A stretch of 22,860 nucleotides of DNA from Thermodesulfobacteriota bacterium (GTDB taxonomy: Bacteria; Desulfobacterota; DSM-4660; Desulfatiglandales; Desulfatiglandaceae). Below are positions 14,907 through 22,860 of this stretch, one piece after another. The first letter of the stretch is position 1. Every line of letters starts with the position of its first letter. Where the stretch lies: NCBI GenBank assembly GCA_028278625.1, contig JANQDY010000112.1, positions 1 through 22,860 of the forward strand, read 5' to 3'. Position numbers and translations under genes: made by a program. The notes beneath the pieces are model-generated. The model saw only the letters and a program-made list of their open reading frames with translations. It was not told where the DNA came from and searched no databases.

Positions 14907-16912
14907 TCTCCGCCAACCCCTTGGAGGCGCAACTTTAGGTAAGCATCTGACGCCTCCGCGTGCTCCGGAGAAAGATCGAGCACCCGTTTGTAGGCTTTTA
15001 TCGCCTTGGGAATCTGGTTCTTCTTTTCACTGAGTCTTGCCAGTTGCAGCCACAGTTCCATGTCTTTGGGCTTTTGCTCTAACACCTTTTCCATCTCATT
15101 GATGGCCAGGAGATCTTTTCCGGTTTTAAGGTAGGCAAAAACAAGGTATTCCCTGAAAACGACATTTCGAGGATCCGCCCGGAGTGCCCTTTTCATAAGG
15201 TCTATGATCGCCGGATAATCCTTCCGGGCCACCAGGATTTCAAACAATTCATGAATAAACGGTGTGGCCCGTCCGCCCCCTTCCCTCAAAAGGTTTCCGA
15301 TACGTTCAATCCCCAAGTCGATCTTTCCCGCTTTCAGATACGCAGCCGCCAGATATTCATTCATTTGCGCTTCGTCCGGATAACGCTTCAAGCCGCCCTC
15401 CAGAATAGTGATGAGCCGATCGTATTCCCCCTTTTCCATCAAATACTGCACCGTGAAATCGTAAGGCTCCACCGCATCCGGTTTCATTTCCATCAGAGAC
15501 CGAGCTTGTTTAAAGGCCGCATCGTCTTTCTTCTCTTTTCGGTAGATATCAAAAAGGATTTCCTGAACCGTGGTGTCCTCGGGATGGTTTTCCGCATAGC
15601 TCTCAAAATAGGGGAGCGCTTTTTTTAGATTTCCATCCTCGTACTCCAAAACCCCCAGGTTATAACGGACCGCTTCATTGTCAGGTTCCAGAGAAAGGAT
15701 TTTCTCGTATACTTTGCGAAGCTCACCGTTGTTCCCCTGCTGCTCCAGGATATTGGCCATCAGAGCGAGACTTCTTTTTGAATCGGGTCTTTTTTCGAGG
15801 ACCCTGGACAGAGAGTTGCGGGCCCCTTCAAGGTTTCCCTTGTCCGCCAGTCTTTGGGCCAGTTTCAACCGTCCCTCAAAATCTTCCGAATTAAGGGTAA
15901 CCGCGTTGTCCAGATAAAAATCCGCCTCCTTTTCCCTGCCCAGCCTTTCATAGAGTGCGGATAAGTTATAGTGAAGATTCGGATCTTTCTGGTCAATATT
16001 GGCGGCGGAAAGGTATGCTGAAACCGCCTTTTCCATCCGACCGGCCTTCGTGTAGAGATAGCCCAGTGTCTTGTACAGCTGAAGGTGTTCGGAAGAAGGG
16101 GCGTTGTCAATGATGACTTCATACTGTTCCGCCGCCTTGTCCCACTGTTCCCGGTCCTCCAGTATTTCAGCCAGCCGCAGCCTTGTTTGATTATCTTGGG
16201 GCCGCATTTCGAGCAATTGGTTCAGCACACGGACGACACCATCCTGGTTCTTCAGTGCACTGTAGCAGGCCAGCTGATGGTTCAGGGTTTCAATGTCCGC
16301 CTTTTTGGCCAGCTTCTTTTTCAGCATGGGAAGTGCCTTTTGCCATTTGCTCTGCCTTACGTATTCCTCCAGCAGGCGATCACGGATTCGATCGTCGCCG
16401 GGAAGCAAATCGTGCCCCCTTTCAAGGAGTCCCAGACGCATTCGATCATCAATGATTCGGTTGGCCCTTTCCAACCAATCCTCCGCATAGGGCTGAATGA
16501 TCCAAGTGATGTTCCCTATTTCCTCATTCAAGTATTTTACGTCTATGCGAAATTTATAGAGATGAAACGCGTCCTTATCCGGAAGTAAGTCGCTGAGTTT
16601 TATGGTGTCGTACTGTAAGGCGTTAACATCGAGTCCCTTGCAGACCAGGCGGGTATCCACATTGAAGGGGATGGTGGTCGACACATCCATGATTTTGAGC
16701 CTGTCCTGAGGACGCAAGGAAAGGGTTTCCCCAGACAAGAGTTTTAGGGGCTGTCCGTTGACGGCGATCAAAATGTAATTAAGACGGGGAGAATGGGATT
16801 TCTTCTGTTGCCATAGCCACCATGCCGCTGCTGAAATGATCAGGAGAAAAAGCACGGATAGCCAGAAGAGCAATCTGCGTCGCGCCCTTTTTTTTCTGCG
16901 GTTCACCAGCAA
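14903..16912 (-). CDS. membrane-anchored multi-TPR protein
   Basis: This encodes 669 aa. A highly basic N-terminus (NRRKKRARRR) precedes one membrane segment (about 14-34) and a beta-rich extracytoplasmic stretch of about 110 residues (about 44-150) that I do not recognise. From about residue 160 to the end run at least a dozen tetratricopeptide repeats, the best being near DNEAVRYNLGVLEYEDGNLKKALPYFESYAENHPED and the last repeat KNQIPKAIKAYKRVLDLSPEHAEA. The start is TTG at 16912, 7 nt after GAGG; an in-frame GTG at 16906 is a weaker candidate. It follows secF by 113 bp on the same strand and overlaps the Nudix-cupin gene. A scaffold role in envelope or polysaccharide assembly is possible but unsupported. 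Confidence 0.85.
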   Translation of the reverse strand: MLVNRRKKRARRRLLFWLSVLFLLIISAAAWWLWQQKKSHSPRLNYILIAVNGQPLKLLSGETLSLRPQDRLKIMDVSTTIPFNVDTRLVCKGLDVNALQYDTIKLSDLLPDKDAFHLYKFRIDVKYLNEEIGNITWIIQPYAEDWLERANRIIDDRMRLGLLERGHDLLPGDDRIRDRLLEEYVRQSKWQKALPMLKKKLAKKADIETLNHQLACYSALKNQDGVVRVLNQLLEMRPQDNQTRLRLAEILEDREQWDKAAEQYEVIIDNAPSSEHLQLYKTLGYLYTKAGRMEKAVSAYLSAANIDQKDPNLHYNLSALYERLGREKEADFYLDNAVTLNSEDFEGRLKLAQRLADKGNLEGARNSLSRVLEKRPDSKRSLALMANILEQQGNNGELRKVYEKILSLEPDNEAVRYNLGVLEYEDGNLKKALPYFESYAENHPEDTTVQEILFDIYRKEKKDDAAFKQARSLMEMKPDAVEPYDFTVQYLMEKGEYDRLITILEGGLKRYPDEAQMNEYLAAAYLKAGKIDLGIERIGNLLREGGGRATPFIHELFEILVARKDYPAIIDLMKRALRADPRNVVFREYLVFAYLKTGKDLLAINEMEKVLEQKPKDMELWLQLARLSEKKNQIPKAIKAYKRVLDLSPEHAEASDAYLKLRLQGVGGD

Positions 16913-17025
16913 TGGACAACCTCAAACACCGGTTTGTCAGCCCGACGGCCTTTGAAAGCGACCCTACATTATGTGATGGACATTAATAAGACGACGGCTG
17001 TTAAGGCTTCATTGGCCGCTTGCAT

Positions 17026-18081
17026 CTATCCTTTTCCCTGCACCTTCTTGCCGAACCGTCCCTCCCAAATGAGAAGTATGGGGCTGGCAACGAAAATTGA
17101 CGAGTAGGTCCCCACAATCACCCCCACCAGCAATGCAAAAGCAAAGTCATGAATCACACCGCCCCCGAGAACAAAAAGGGCAATGATGACGATCAGTGTG
17201 GTCCCTGACGTCAGAATCGTTCGGCTGAGGGTCTCATTAATGCTCTGATTCATGGTCTCTTCAAAGGGCTTTCGCCTGAAGCGTCTCAGGTTTTCCCGTA
17301 TGCGGTCAAAGACAATGATGGTGTCATTGAGGGAATATCCCACGATGGTCAGAAACGCCGCAATGATGGAAAGGGAAACCTCTCGGTCGGTCAAGGCGAA
17401 GAAGCCCAAAGTAATAGTCACGTCATGAATAATGGCAATGATGGCACCCAGTGCGTATTTAAGATTCAAAAACAGACAGAGGGTCAGCGTAACGATCAGC
17501 GCGATCAGAATCAGCCAGGTGACGCTGACGCCGAATCCTGAGGTGATATAAACCACAAACGCGAGGCACAGGGCCATGATGATACTCATGAGCCATTTCA
17601 GCTCGAACCGCCCGGAAATGTAGATGGCAATGAAGAGGATTGAATAGAAGATGGCAAAAAGCGCCTTTTGTCGCAGGTCTTTACCCACTTTGGGGCCCAC
17701 CATTTCCACCCGTCTGATTTCCACTTTACTCCCAAATGTGTTCTTCAACGCCCTTTCAACCTGCTGGCTCAGGCCTTGGAGTTCCACCTCTGTCTTTCGA
17801 ATTCGAATGAGATATTCAAACTGCCCTGCTTCTCCGAATTCCTGGACCATGCTGTCCTCGAGATTAACGGCACCCAGAGATTTCTTGATCTCCAGAGGGG
17901 CGATTTTTTGTGCCATTTTGACCTGTACCAGCACACCCCCTGAAAAGTCGACGCCATAGTTGGGCCCTCCGCGCCACAACAGCAGGAATATGGTGGCAAT
18001 GATCAAGAAGCTGGACAGGACGAAGGCGATCTTTCGTCTTCCGATGAAATTAACATTAATTCCGGGTTTTATGAATTGCAT
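17026..18081 (-). CDS. secF: protein translocase subunit SecF
   Basis: This encodes 351 aa, somewhat longer than typical SecF (about 310-325). SecF and SecD form an RND-like, proton-motive-force-driven complex that pulls exported proteins through SecYEG. Diagnostic motifs are YGVDFSGG (42-49), the periplasmic P1 head (LIRIRKTEVE), and GYSLNDTIIVFDRIRENLR (around 245-263) in the membrane domain. The frame opens at a TTG two codons upstream, but GGAG lies 7 nt before the ATG at 18081, which fixes the start. It follows secD by about 86 bp, which is unusually wide. No promoter or terminator was recognised in that gap. Confidence 0.96.
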   Translation of the reverse strand: MQFIKPGINVNFIGRRKIAFVLSSFLIIATIFLLLWRGGPNYGVDFSGGVLVQVKMAQKIAPLEIKKSLGAVNLEDSMVQEFGEAGQFEYLIRIRKTEVELQGLSQQVERALKNTFGSKVEIRRVEMVGPKVGKDLRQKALFAIFYSILFIAIYISGRFELKWLMSIIMALCLAFVVYITSGFGVSVTWLILIALIVTLTLCLFLNLKYALGAIIAIIHDVTITLGFFALTDREVSLSIIAAFLTIVGYSLNDTIIVFDRIRENLRRFRRKPFEETMNQSINETLSRTILTSGTTLIVIIALFVLGGGVIHDFAFALLVGVIVGTYSSIFVASPILLIWEGRFGKKVQGKG

Positions 18082-18167
18082 TGACAAGCTCCAAAGTTAA
18101 AGCGGCAATAAGAACATGGGCAACGGAATGCGGGGTAGAGATATCCCCATCATCCCTTTTTAACTCC

Positions 18168-19769
18168 TTATATGCTTAGTTTCTTCATATTGCGTTTCAC
18201 GTACAGGTAGTCAAAAATGATCCTCGTTAAGAAGATGGCAGTGAAAAGGCTGGCGACGATACCGATGCTGAGGGTTACGGCAAACCCGCGAACCGGGCCG
18301 GTACCGAATTGAAAAAGGACCAGAGCAACGATCAAAGTCGTCAACTGAGCATCCAGAATCGTTACCAGGGCCTTGGCATACCCGCCTTCGATGGCGGTCC
18401 TGGGGGTTTTGCCCAGTCGAGCCTCCTCTCGAATCCGTTCAAAAATCAGAACATTGGCGTCTACGGACATACCGATGGTCAAAATGATACCCGCTATTCC
18501 GGGAAGGGTCAGCGTGGCGCTGAAAAAGGCCAGTCCCGCCATGATGAAGATGATGTTCAACAACAGCGCCAGGTCGGCAATGGCACCGGACAGACCGTAA
18601 TAAAAGATCATGAAGATAATGACGATGATGCCGCCGATCAGCATCGATTTAAACCCTTTTTCAATGGAATCCTTTCCCAGGGAAGGCCCCACCGTCCTCT
18701 CCTCGATAATCTTCACCGGCGCCGGCAATGCACCGGCCCTCAGCACAATGGCCAGATCCCTGGCTTCATCCGTGGTATAACGCCCCGTAATCTGTGCTTT
18801 TCCCCCGGAAATCTTGTCCTGAATCACCGGCGCGGAATTCACTTTGCCGTCCAGGACGATGGCCAACCGTTTCTTGATATTCTGGCCCGTTACCTGTTCA
18901 AAGATCCTTGCGCCCCTGGCGTCAAAGGAAATGGAAACATAGGGTTCATTAAACCTGCTGTCGATCTGCACCCGGGCATCGGTTAGGTATTCCCCTGTAA
19001 GTGAGGTGCGTTTTTTCAGAAGAAAAGGGGTCTTTCTCTCATGGCCGGTGTCGGGATCCACTGAAACCTGGTAGAGGATTTCGCTTCCGGGCGGAATATT
19101 CCCCTTCAAGGCTTCTTGAATACTGTGTTCTTCATCCACCAGTTTGAATTCCAGGAGAGCGGTTTTGCCGATCAGGGCAATGGCCCTTTGGGGATCTTTA
19201 ATGCCGGGCAGCTGAATCAGGAGTCGGTTGTCCTCCTGAGGACGAATATCCGGCTCGCTGACGCCGAACTGGTCGACCCGATTCCGAATGGTCTCGAGGG
19301 CCTGGTCAACGGCCATTTTCATGATGTGAATTTTGGCCTTGGCATCCAATATCATGGTGAATACGGGTTTGCCGTTTTGTTCGGGCATCGCTTCTATGGT
19401 GAAATCGGGATAACCGGCTGCCACCATGTCCCGGAATACCGTTTCATCTTTTGACCGCATGAGGGTAATCTCAACCCCTCTCAGTCCATCCCGCTTCAAG
19501 GATACATATCGAATCTTATCCTTTCGAAGATCCCGCTTCATCTCGTCGACCACCCGCTCCAGATGGCTTTCTATGGCCTTTTGGGCCTGTACTTCCAAAA
19601 CGAGATGCATTCCCCCTTGCAGATCAAGGCCCAAATGTATCTTGTCCTTCGGCAGAAAACTGGACCACCATGCCGGAACATCACCGGTCAAAGACGGCAA
19701 CAGATAGGCCAGCGCCACCAGGATTGCCAGCAGCGCTACCACGCCACGCCAAGTTAAGCTCTTAGACAC
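18168..19769 (-). CDS. secD: protein translocase subunit SecD
   Basis: This encodes 533 aa, normal for a SecD of the shorter type. Hallmarks are the first membrane segment, LGLDLQGGMHLVLEV (46-60, the conserved D1 motif), the P1 domain with VSEPDIRPQEDNRLLIQLPG, LRAGALPAPVKIIEERTVGPSLG before TM2, and GMSVDANVLIFERIREE in the membrane core. The start is GTG at 19769, six nt after GGGAG; the next alternatives would lose the first membrane segment. It follows yajC by about 50 bp. It lies between yajC and secF as in many proteobacteria and surely belongs to the same operon. Confidence 0.96.
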   Translation of the reverse strand: MSKSLTWRGVVALLAILVALAYLLPSLTGDVPAWWSSFLPKDKIHLGLDLQGGMHLVLEVQAQKAIESHLERVVDEMKRDLRKDKIRYVSLKRDGLRGVEITLMRSKDETVFRDMVAAGYPDFTIEAMPEQNGKPVFTMILDAKAKIHIMKMAVDQALETIRNRVDQFGVSEPDIRPQEDNRLLIQLPGIKDPQRAIALIGKTALLEFKLVDEEHSIQEALKGNIPPGSEILYQVSVDPDTGHERKTPFLLKKRTSLTGEYLTDARVQIDSRFNEPYVSISFDARGARIFEQVTGQNIKKRLAIVLDGKVNSAPVIQDKISGGKAQITGRYTTDEARDLAIVLRAGALPAPVKIIEERTVGPSLGKDSIEKGFKSMLIGGIIVIIFMIFYYGLSGAIADLALLLNIIFIMAGLAFFSATLTLPGIAGIILTIGMSVDANVLIFERIREEARLGKTPRTAIEGGYAKALVTILDAQLTTLIVALVLFQFGTGPVRGFAVTLSIGIVASLFTAIFLTRIIFDYLYVKRNMKKLSI

Positions 19770-19820
19770 TTGTTACTCCCGTATCAAATTCCTAAATAAC
19801 CGTTTGAATTATCTGTTCTT

Positions 19821-20138
19821 CTATTGCTGCGCCCTGGTTGTCACACCGGCGATGGAGCCTCTCGATACTTTGACCCTCACTTTGGGCGCGATTTCAATGG
19901 TAACCACATCTTCGGTTAAGCCCGTCACCAGTCCGTGGAGACCGCCGCTTGTCACAATCCGGTCCCCTTTCTTGATGGCGGCCAGCAACTGTTTGTGCTG
20001 TTTAGCCTTTTTCTGTTGGGGTCTGATGAGCAAGAAATAGAAAATCGCGAACATCAGTATCAGGGGCACAAAGGCGCCGAAACCGCCTGCTCCTTCGCCA
20101 CCACCCGCTTGGCCCATCGCATAAGCTAAAGAATTCAT
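19821..20138 (-). CDS. yajC: Sec translocon accessory protein YajC
   Basis: This encodes 105 aa from the ATG at 20138. YajC is a small single-span protein associated with SecDF. It has a Gly-rich N-terminus, one membrane segment (about 23-40) ending in the characteristic IRPQQKK, and a C-terminal beta domain with GDRIVTSGGLHGLV and VVTIEIAPKVRVKV. The frame continues upstream to a TTG at 20156, but the bases in between are the Shine-Dalgarno itself, so the ATG is the true start. It lies 14 bp after the tgt stop. Confidence 0.95.
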   Translation of the reverse strand: MNSLAYAMGQAGGGEGAGGFGAFVPLILMFAIFYFLLIRPQQKKAKQHKQLLAAIKKGDRIVTSGGLHGLVTGLTEDVVTIEIAPKVRVKVSRGSIAGVTTRAQQ

Positions 20139-20144
20139 CCCAAA

Positions 20145-20151
20145 ACCTCCT
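20145..20151 (-). promoter_or_regulatory. ribosome-binding site of yajC, abutting the tgt stop codon
   Basis: Read on the minus strand, AGGAGGT lies 6 nt before the yajC ATG and begins two bases after the tgt TGA (20153-20155). This decides the yajC start against the upstream in-frame TTG and suggests terminating ribosomes re-initiate on yajC. Confidence 0.8.
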
Positions 20152-20152
20152 C

Positions 20153-21295
<1,143 letters not shown>

Positions 21296-22354
21296 TTACA
21301 AAATAAGCATGGCATCGCCATAGCTGTAGAACCGGTACTTCTTTTGAACGGCCCTGGAATAGGCCTTTTTTGTCAGTCGGAATCCCGCAAAAGCCGATAC
21401 CAGGAAAAGAAGAGAACTCCTTGGCAAATGAAAGTTGGTGATCAATCCGTCCACCACGTGAAAATCAAACCCCGGTGTTATCATCAGCCCGGTATTTCCT
21501 TCGCCGGCAATGACCCCTTTATCTTCGGTCCAGGCCGTTTCCAGGGCTCGGACCACGGTGGTTCCCACGGCCAGGACCCTGCGGCCCCGCTCCTTTGTTT
21601 CACGAATCCGTCTTGCGGTGGAAGGATCTACCACAAACCGTTCCTCCCCCAGACGGTGATGTCTGATATCCTCGGTTTCAACAGGCTTGAATGTGCCGTA
21701 CCCCACGTGCAGCGTTAAGGGCGCCATTTGGACACCCCTGGTCTTCAAAACCGCCACAAGTTCTTTGGTAAAGTGCAAGCCGGCGGTCGGGGCTGCCACG
21801 GCTCCCGCTCGCTTTGCATAGACCGTCTGATATCGCTCTTTGTCAAGGGGGTCCGCTCTGGCCTCCCCTGACCGCTTGATGTAAGGGGGCAAAGGAAGAT
21901 GCCCTCTTTCCCCAAGGAAATCGGCGACACCTTGGCGATTCAGCGCAAAAGATATTCTTACGAGACCTCGTTCAAGGACCTCCTTTATCTTGCCGGATAC
22001 TTTCCCGCCGAAAAGAATCCGGGTCCCCGGTTTGGGGCGTCTGGAAGACCTGAGCAGACACAGCCTGCCTTCGCTCCCGGATGCTTCGCCGCTCGGATGT
22101 TCCAGGACAAGGACTTCTACTTTTCCGCCGCTCTCTTTATGACCGAAAATCCTGGCCGGGACCACCCGTGTGTCATTCACCACCAGAAGATCACCGGGTG
22201 CAAGAAGTGACGGCAAATCAAAAAAACGGTGATCCCGGAGGTCACCCTTTTGCCGATCCACATAAAGCAATCGGGAATGATCCCTTTTTTCAACCGGAAA
22301 CTGTGCGATGAGCGTTTCAGGCAGATGGTAGTTATAATCTTGGGTTTTCAGCAT
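21296..22354 (-). CDS. queA: S-adenosylmethionine:tRNA ribosyltransferase-isomerase
   Basis: This encodes 352 aa from the ATG at 22354. QueA transfers and isomerises the ribosyl moiety of SAM onto preQ1-tRNA to form epoxyqueuosine. Family features are the N-terminal YNYHLPETLIAQFP, RDHSRLLYVDR, VVNDTRVVPARIFG, the APTAGLHFT motif (before residue 200) and LHVGYGTFKPV, then TNFHLPRSSLLFLVSAFAG near the C-terminus. A GTG three codons upstream (22363) is in frame, but the ATG matches the usual family start. The ribosome-binding site is poor in either case, and the predicted transcription start lies only about 14 nt upstream. First gene of the queA-tgt-yajC-secD-secF operon. Confidence 0.96.
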   Translation of the reverse strand: MLKTQDYNYHLPETLIAQFPVEKRDHSRLLYVDRQKGDLRDHRFFDLPSLLAPGDLLVVNDTRVVPARIFGHKESGGKVEVLVLEHPSGEASGSEGRLCLLRSSRRPKPGTRILFGGKVSGKIKEVLERGLVRISFALNRQGVADFLGERGHLPLPPYIKRSGEARADPLDKERYQTVYAKRAGAVAAPTAGLHFTKELVAVLKTRGVQMAPLTLHVGYGTFKPVETEDIRHHRLGEERFVVDPSTARRIRETKERGRRVLAVGTTVVRALETAWTEDKGVIAGEGNTGLMITPGFDFHVVDGLITNFHLPRSSLLFLVSAFAGFRLTKKAYSRAVQKKYRFYSYGDAMLIL

Positions 22355-22374
22355 CTCAAACACATAAAGCGCGT

Positions 22375-22403
22375 AAAATATAGGAATTCGGTCTTTAAGT
22401 CAA
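22375..22403 (-). promoter_or_regulatory. sigma70-type promoter of queA
   Basis: On the minus strand TTGACT (22398-22403) is followed after exactly 17 nt by TATTTT (22375-22380). Transcription would begin near 22368, giving a leader of roughly 14 nt to the queA ATG. The spacer contains GGAATTC-type sequence partly resembling the 21-bp repeat core, perhaps by chance. Confidence 0.55.
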
Positions 22404-22498
22404 ACGGTTTTATCCTCTCCTGAAGCAGCAAGAATTTCATACATCAGAGGTATTTAAGAAGGGGCATGACGGGAAATCGGCAATTTTTCAAAACAGAC

Positions 22499-22684
22499 TC
22501 ATGGGCGGGAGAAATATGTGATGATGAGCCCGAATCCCATGGCCAGAAGGCCCATTACGCGTAGGTGTGCATTGGGCATTTCCAGGATTTTTTCGACCCA
22601 CTGTTTCATCTTTTCAGGGAATGCAAAATATGGCAGCCCCTCAACAATCAAAACCAAACCTAGCAGACAAAACAGTGTTTTCAT
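22499..22684 (-). CDS. DUF2065 (YjeT-like) small membrane protein
   Basis: This encodes 61 aa, the normal size of DUF2065 proteins, which have no established function. It has two hydrophobic segments (about 2-20 and 43-58) separated by a short loop. The pattern LxLVLIVEGLPYFAFPEKMKQW followed by LRxxG-x-L-x-x-G fits the family (YjeT of E. coli shows the same LVLVLEGL...P...W and LRRFG arrangement). No clear Shine-Dalgarno precedes the ATG, yet a strong promoter does. It is upstream of queA on the same strand with about 144 bp between, so partial read-through into the queA operon is possible. Confidence 0.82.
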   Translation of the reverse strand: MKTLFCLLGLVLIVEGLPYFAFPEKMKQWVEKILEMPNAHLRVMGLLAMGFGLIITYFSRP

Positions 22685-22719
22685 CTAAATATGAATGTCA
22701 TCCTGAAAAAAGTTATCCT

Positions 22720-22748
22720 ATTTTAGACGTCTTCTCTTCCCATGTCAA
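22720..22748 (-). promoter_or_regulatory. strong sigma70-type promoter of the DUF2065 gene
   Basis: On the minus strand a perfect TTGACA (22743-22748) is followed by a 17-nt spacer and TAAAAT (22720-22725, five of six consensus bases). The start site would be near 22713, about 29 nt before the ATG at 22684. This is the closest match to consensus in the window together with the promoter at 2214. Confidence 0.72.
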
Positions 22749-22763
22749 CTTGTGTTAATTCCC

Positions 22764-22784
22764 CTGGAATTCCGATATAAGGAT
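22764..22784 (-). repeat. 21-bp repeat, right copy (inverted)
   Basis: This is the perfect reverse complement of 79-99. It lies just upstream of the -35 box of the DUF2065 promoter. Beyond the 21 bp the two copies share only short AATT-type similarity after a small offset. The remaining sequence to 22860 holds no gene that I can support. Confidence 0.8.
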
Positions 22785-22860
22785 TGATTGAAAAACATCG
22801 TTGGCAAAAGCAAGCTCGCGGGTGTGAGTCAGGAATTTTGAGCTATGGTCTCAGTCGTGT

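Noticed and set aside
18309..18986. 225-aa open frame on the plus strand opposite secD
   Set aside because: Low-complexity composition typical of the reverse complement of a coding strand; secD motifs fully explain the region.
22355..22498. preQ1 riboswitch upstream of queA
   Set aside because: The predicted leader is only about 14 nt and no compact pseudoknot-like C-rich/A-rich pattern is visible upstream; queA is also downstream of preQ1 in the pathway.
22567..22758. 63-aa plus-strand open frame opposite the DUF2065 gene
   Set aside because: Antisense to a family-matching protein and covering its promoter; no ribosome-binding site or recognisable domain.

Overview
The window reads as ordinary chromosome of a Gram-negative, probably anaerobic bacterium. 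SecD/SecF/YajC, DedA and a YjgN-type DUF898 protein indicate a Gram-negative envelope. IorA/IorB form an oxygen-sensitive, ferredoxin-dependent 2-oxoacid oxidoreductase beside an AMP-forming acyl-CoA ligase. Together with the abundance of TPR proteins this suggests Desulfobacterota (former Deltaproteobacteria). That placement is inference; there is no rRNA or other decisive marker. I see no phage, transposase, CRISPR array, tRNA or rRNA.

Layout. 1-177: AT-rich edge with a structured stretch and one copy of a 21-bp repeat. 178-1143: cutA (+) and a dedA-type gene (-), convergent and overlapping by 9 bp. 1396-2079: small membrane-anchored TPR-like protein (+). 2214-6432: a self-contained transcription unit with a good sigma70-type promoter, an acyl-CoA ligase, iorA, iorB and a strong intrinsic terminator. 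From 6476 to the right edge every gene is on the minus strand. Read in transcription order from the right they are: a DUF2065 protein with its own strong promoter; queA-tgt-yajC-secD-secF (queuosine tRNA modification plus Sec accessory proteins, a conserved order); a 669-aa TPR protein; a Nudix-cupin fusion; a four-fold DUF898-TPR fusion; a 1073-aa nucleotide-transporter-like/HEAT/cyclic-nucleotide-binding fusion; and a two-gene cassette of a QueC-like PP-loop ATPase and a B12-type radical SAM protein, ending at the shared terminator near 6400.

How the genes fit together. The ligase-IorAB unit probably handles aryl- or branched-chain acyl-CoA intermediates of amino-acid fermentation. QueA and Tgt carry out late steps of queuosine synthesis, and YajC-SecDF drive late steps of protein export. 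The part that looks least described is the 6476-9185 cassette. Its diverged QueC-like enzyme keeps the QueC-type cysteine cluster but has glycine in place of the usual serine in the PP-loop, and it lies 10 bp upstream of a radical SAM enzyme. Its substrate cannot be deduced from the sequence. The next most interesting features are the perfect 21-bp inverted repeat near both ends of the window, the Cys-to-His change in the first IorA iron-sulfur motif, and the three multi-domain fusions.
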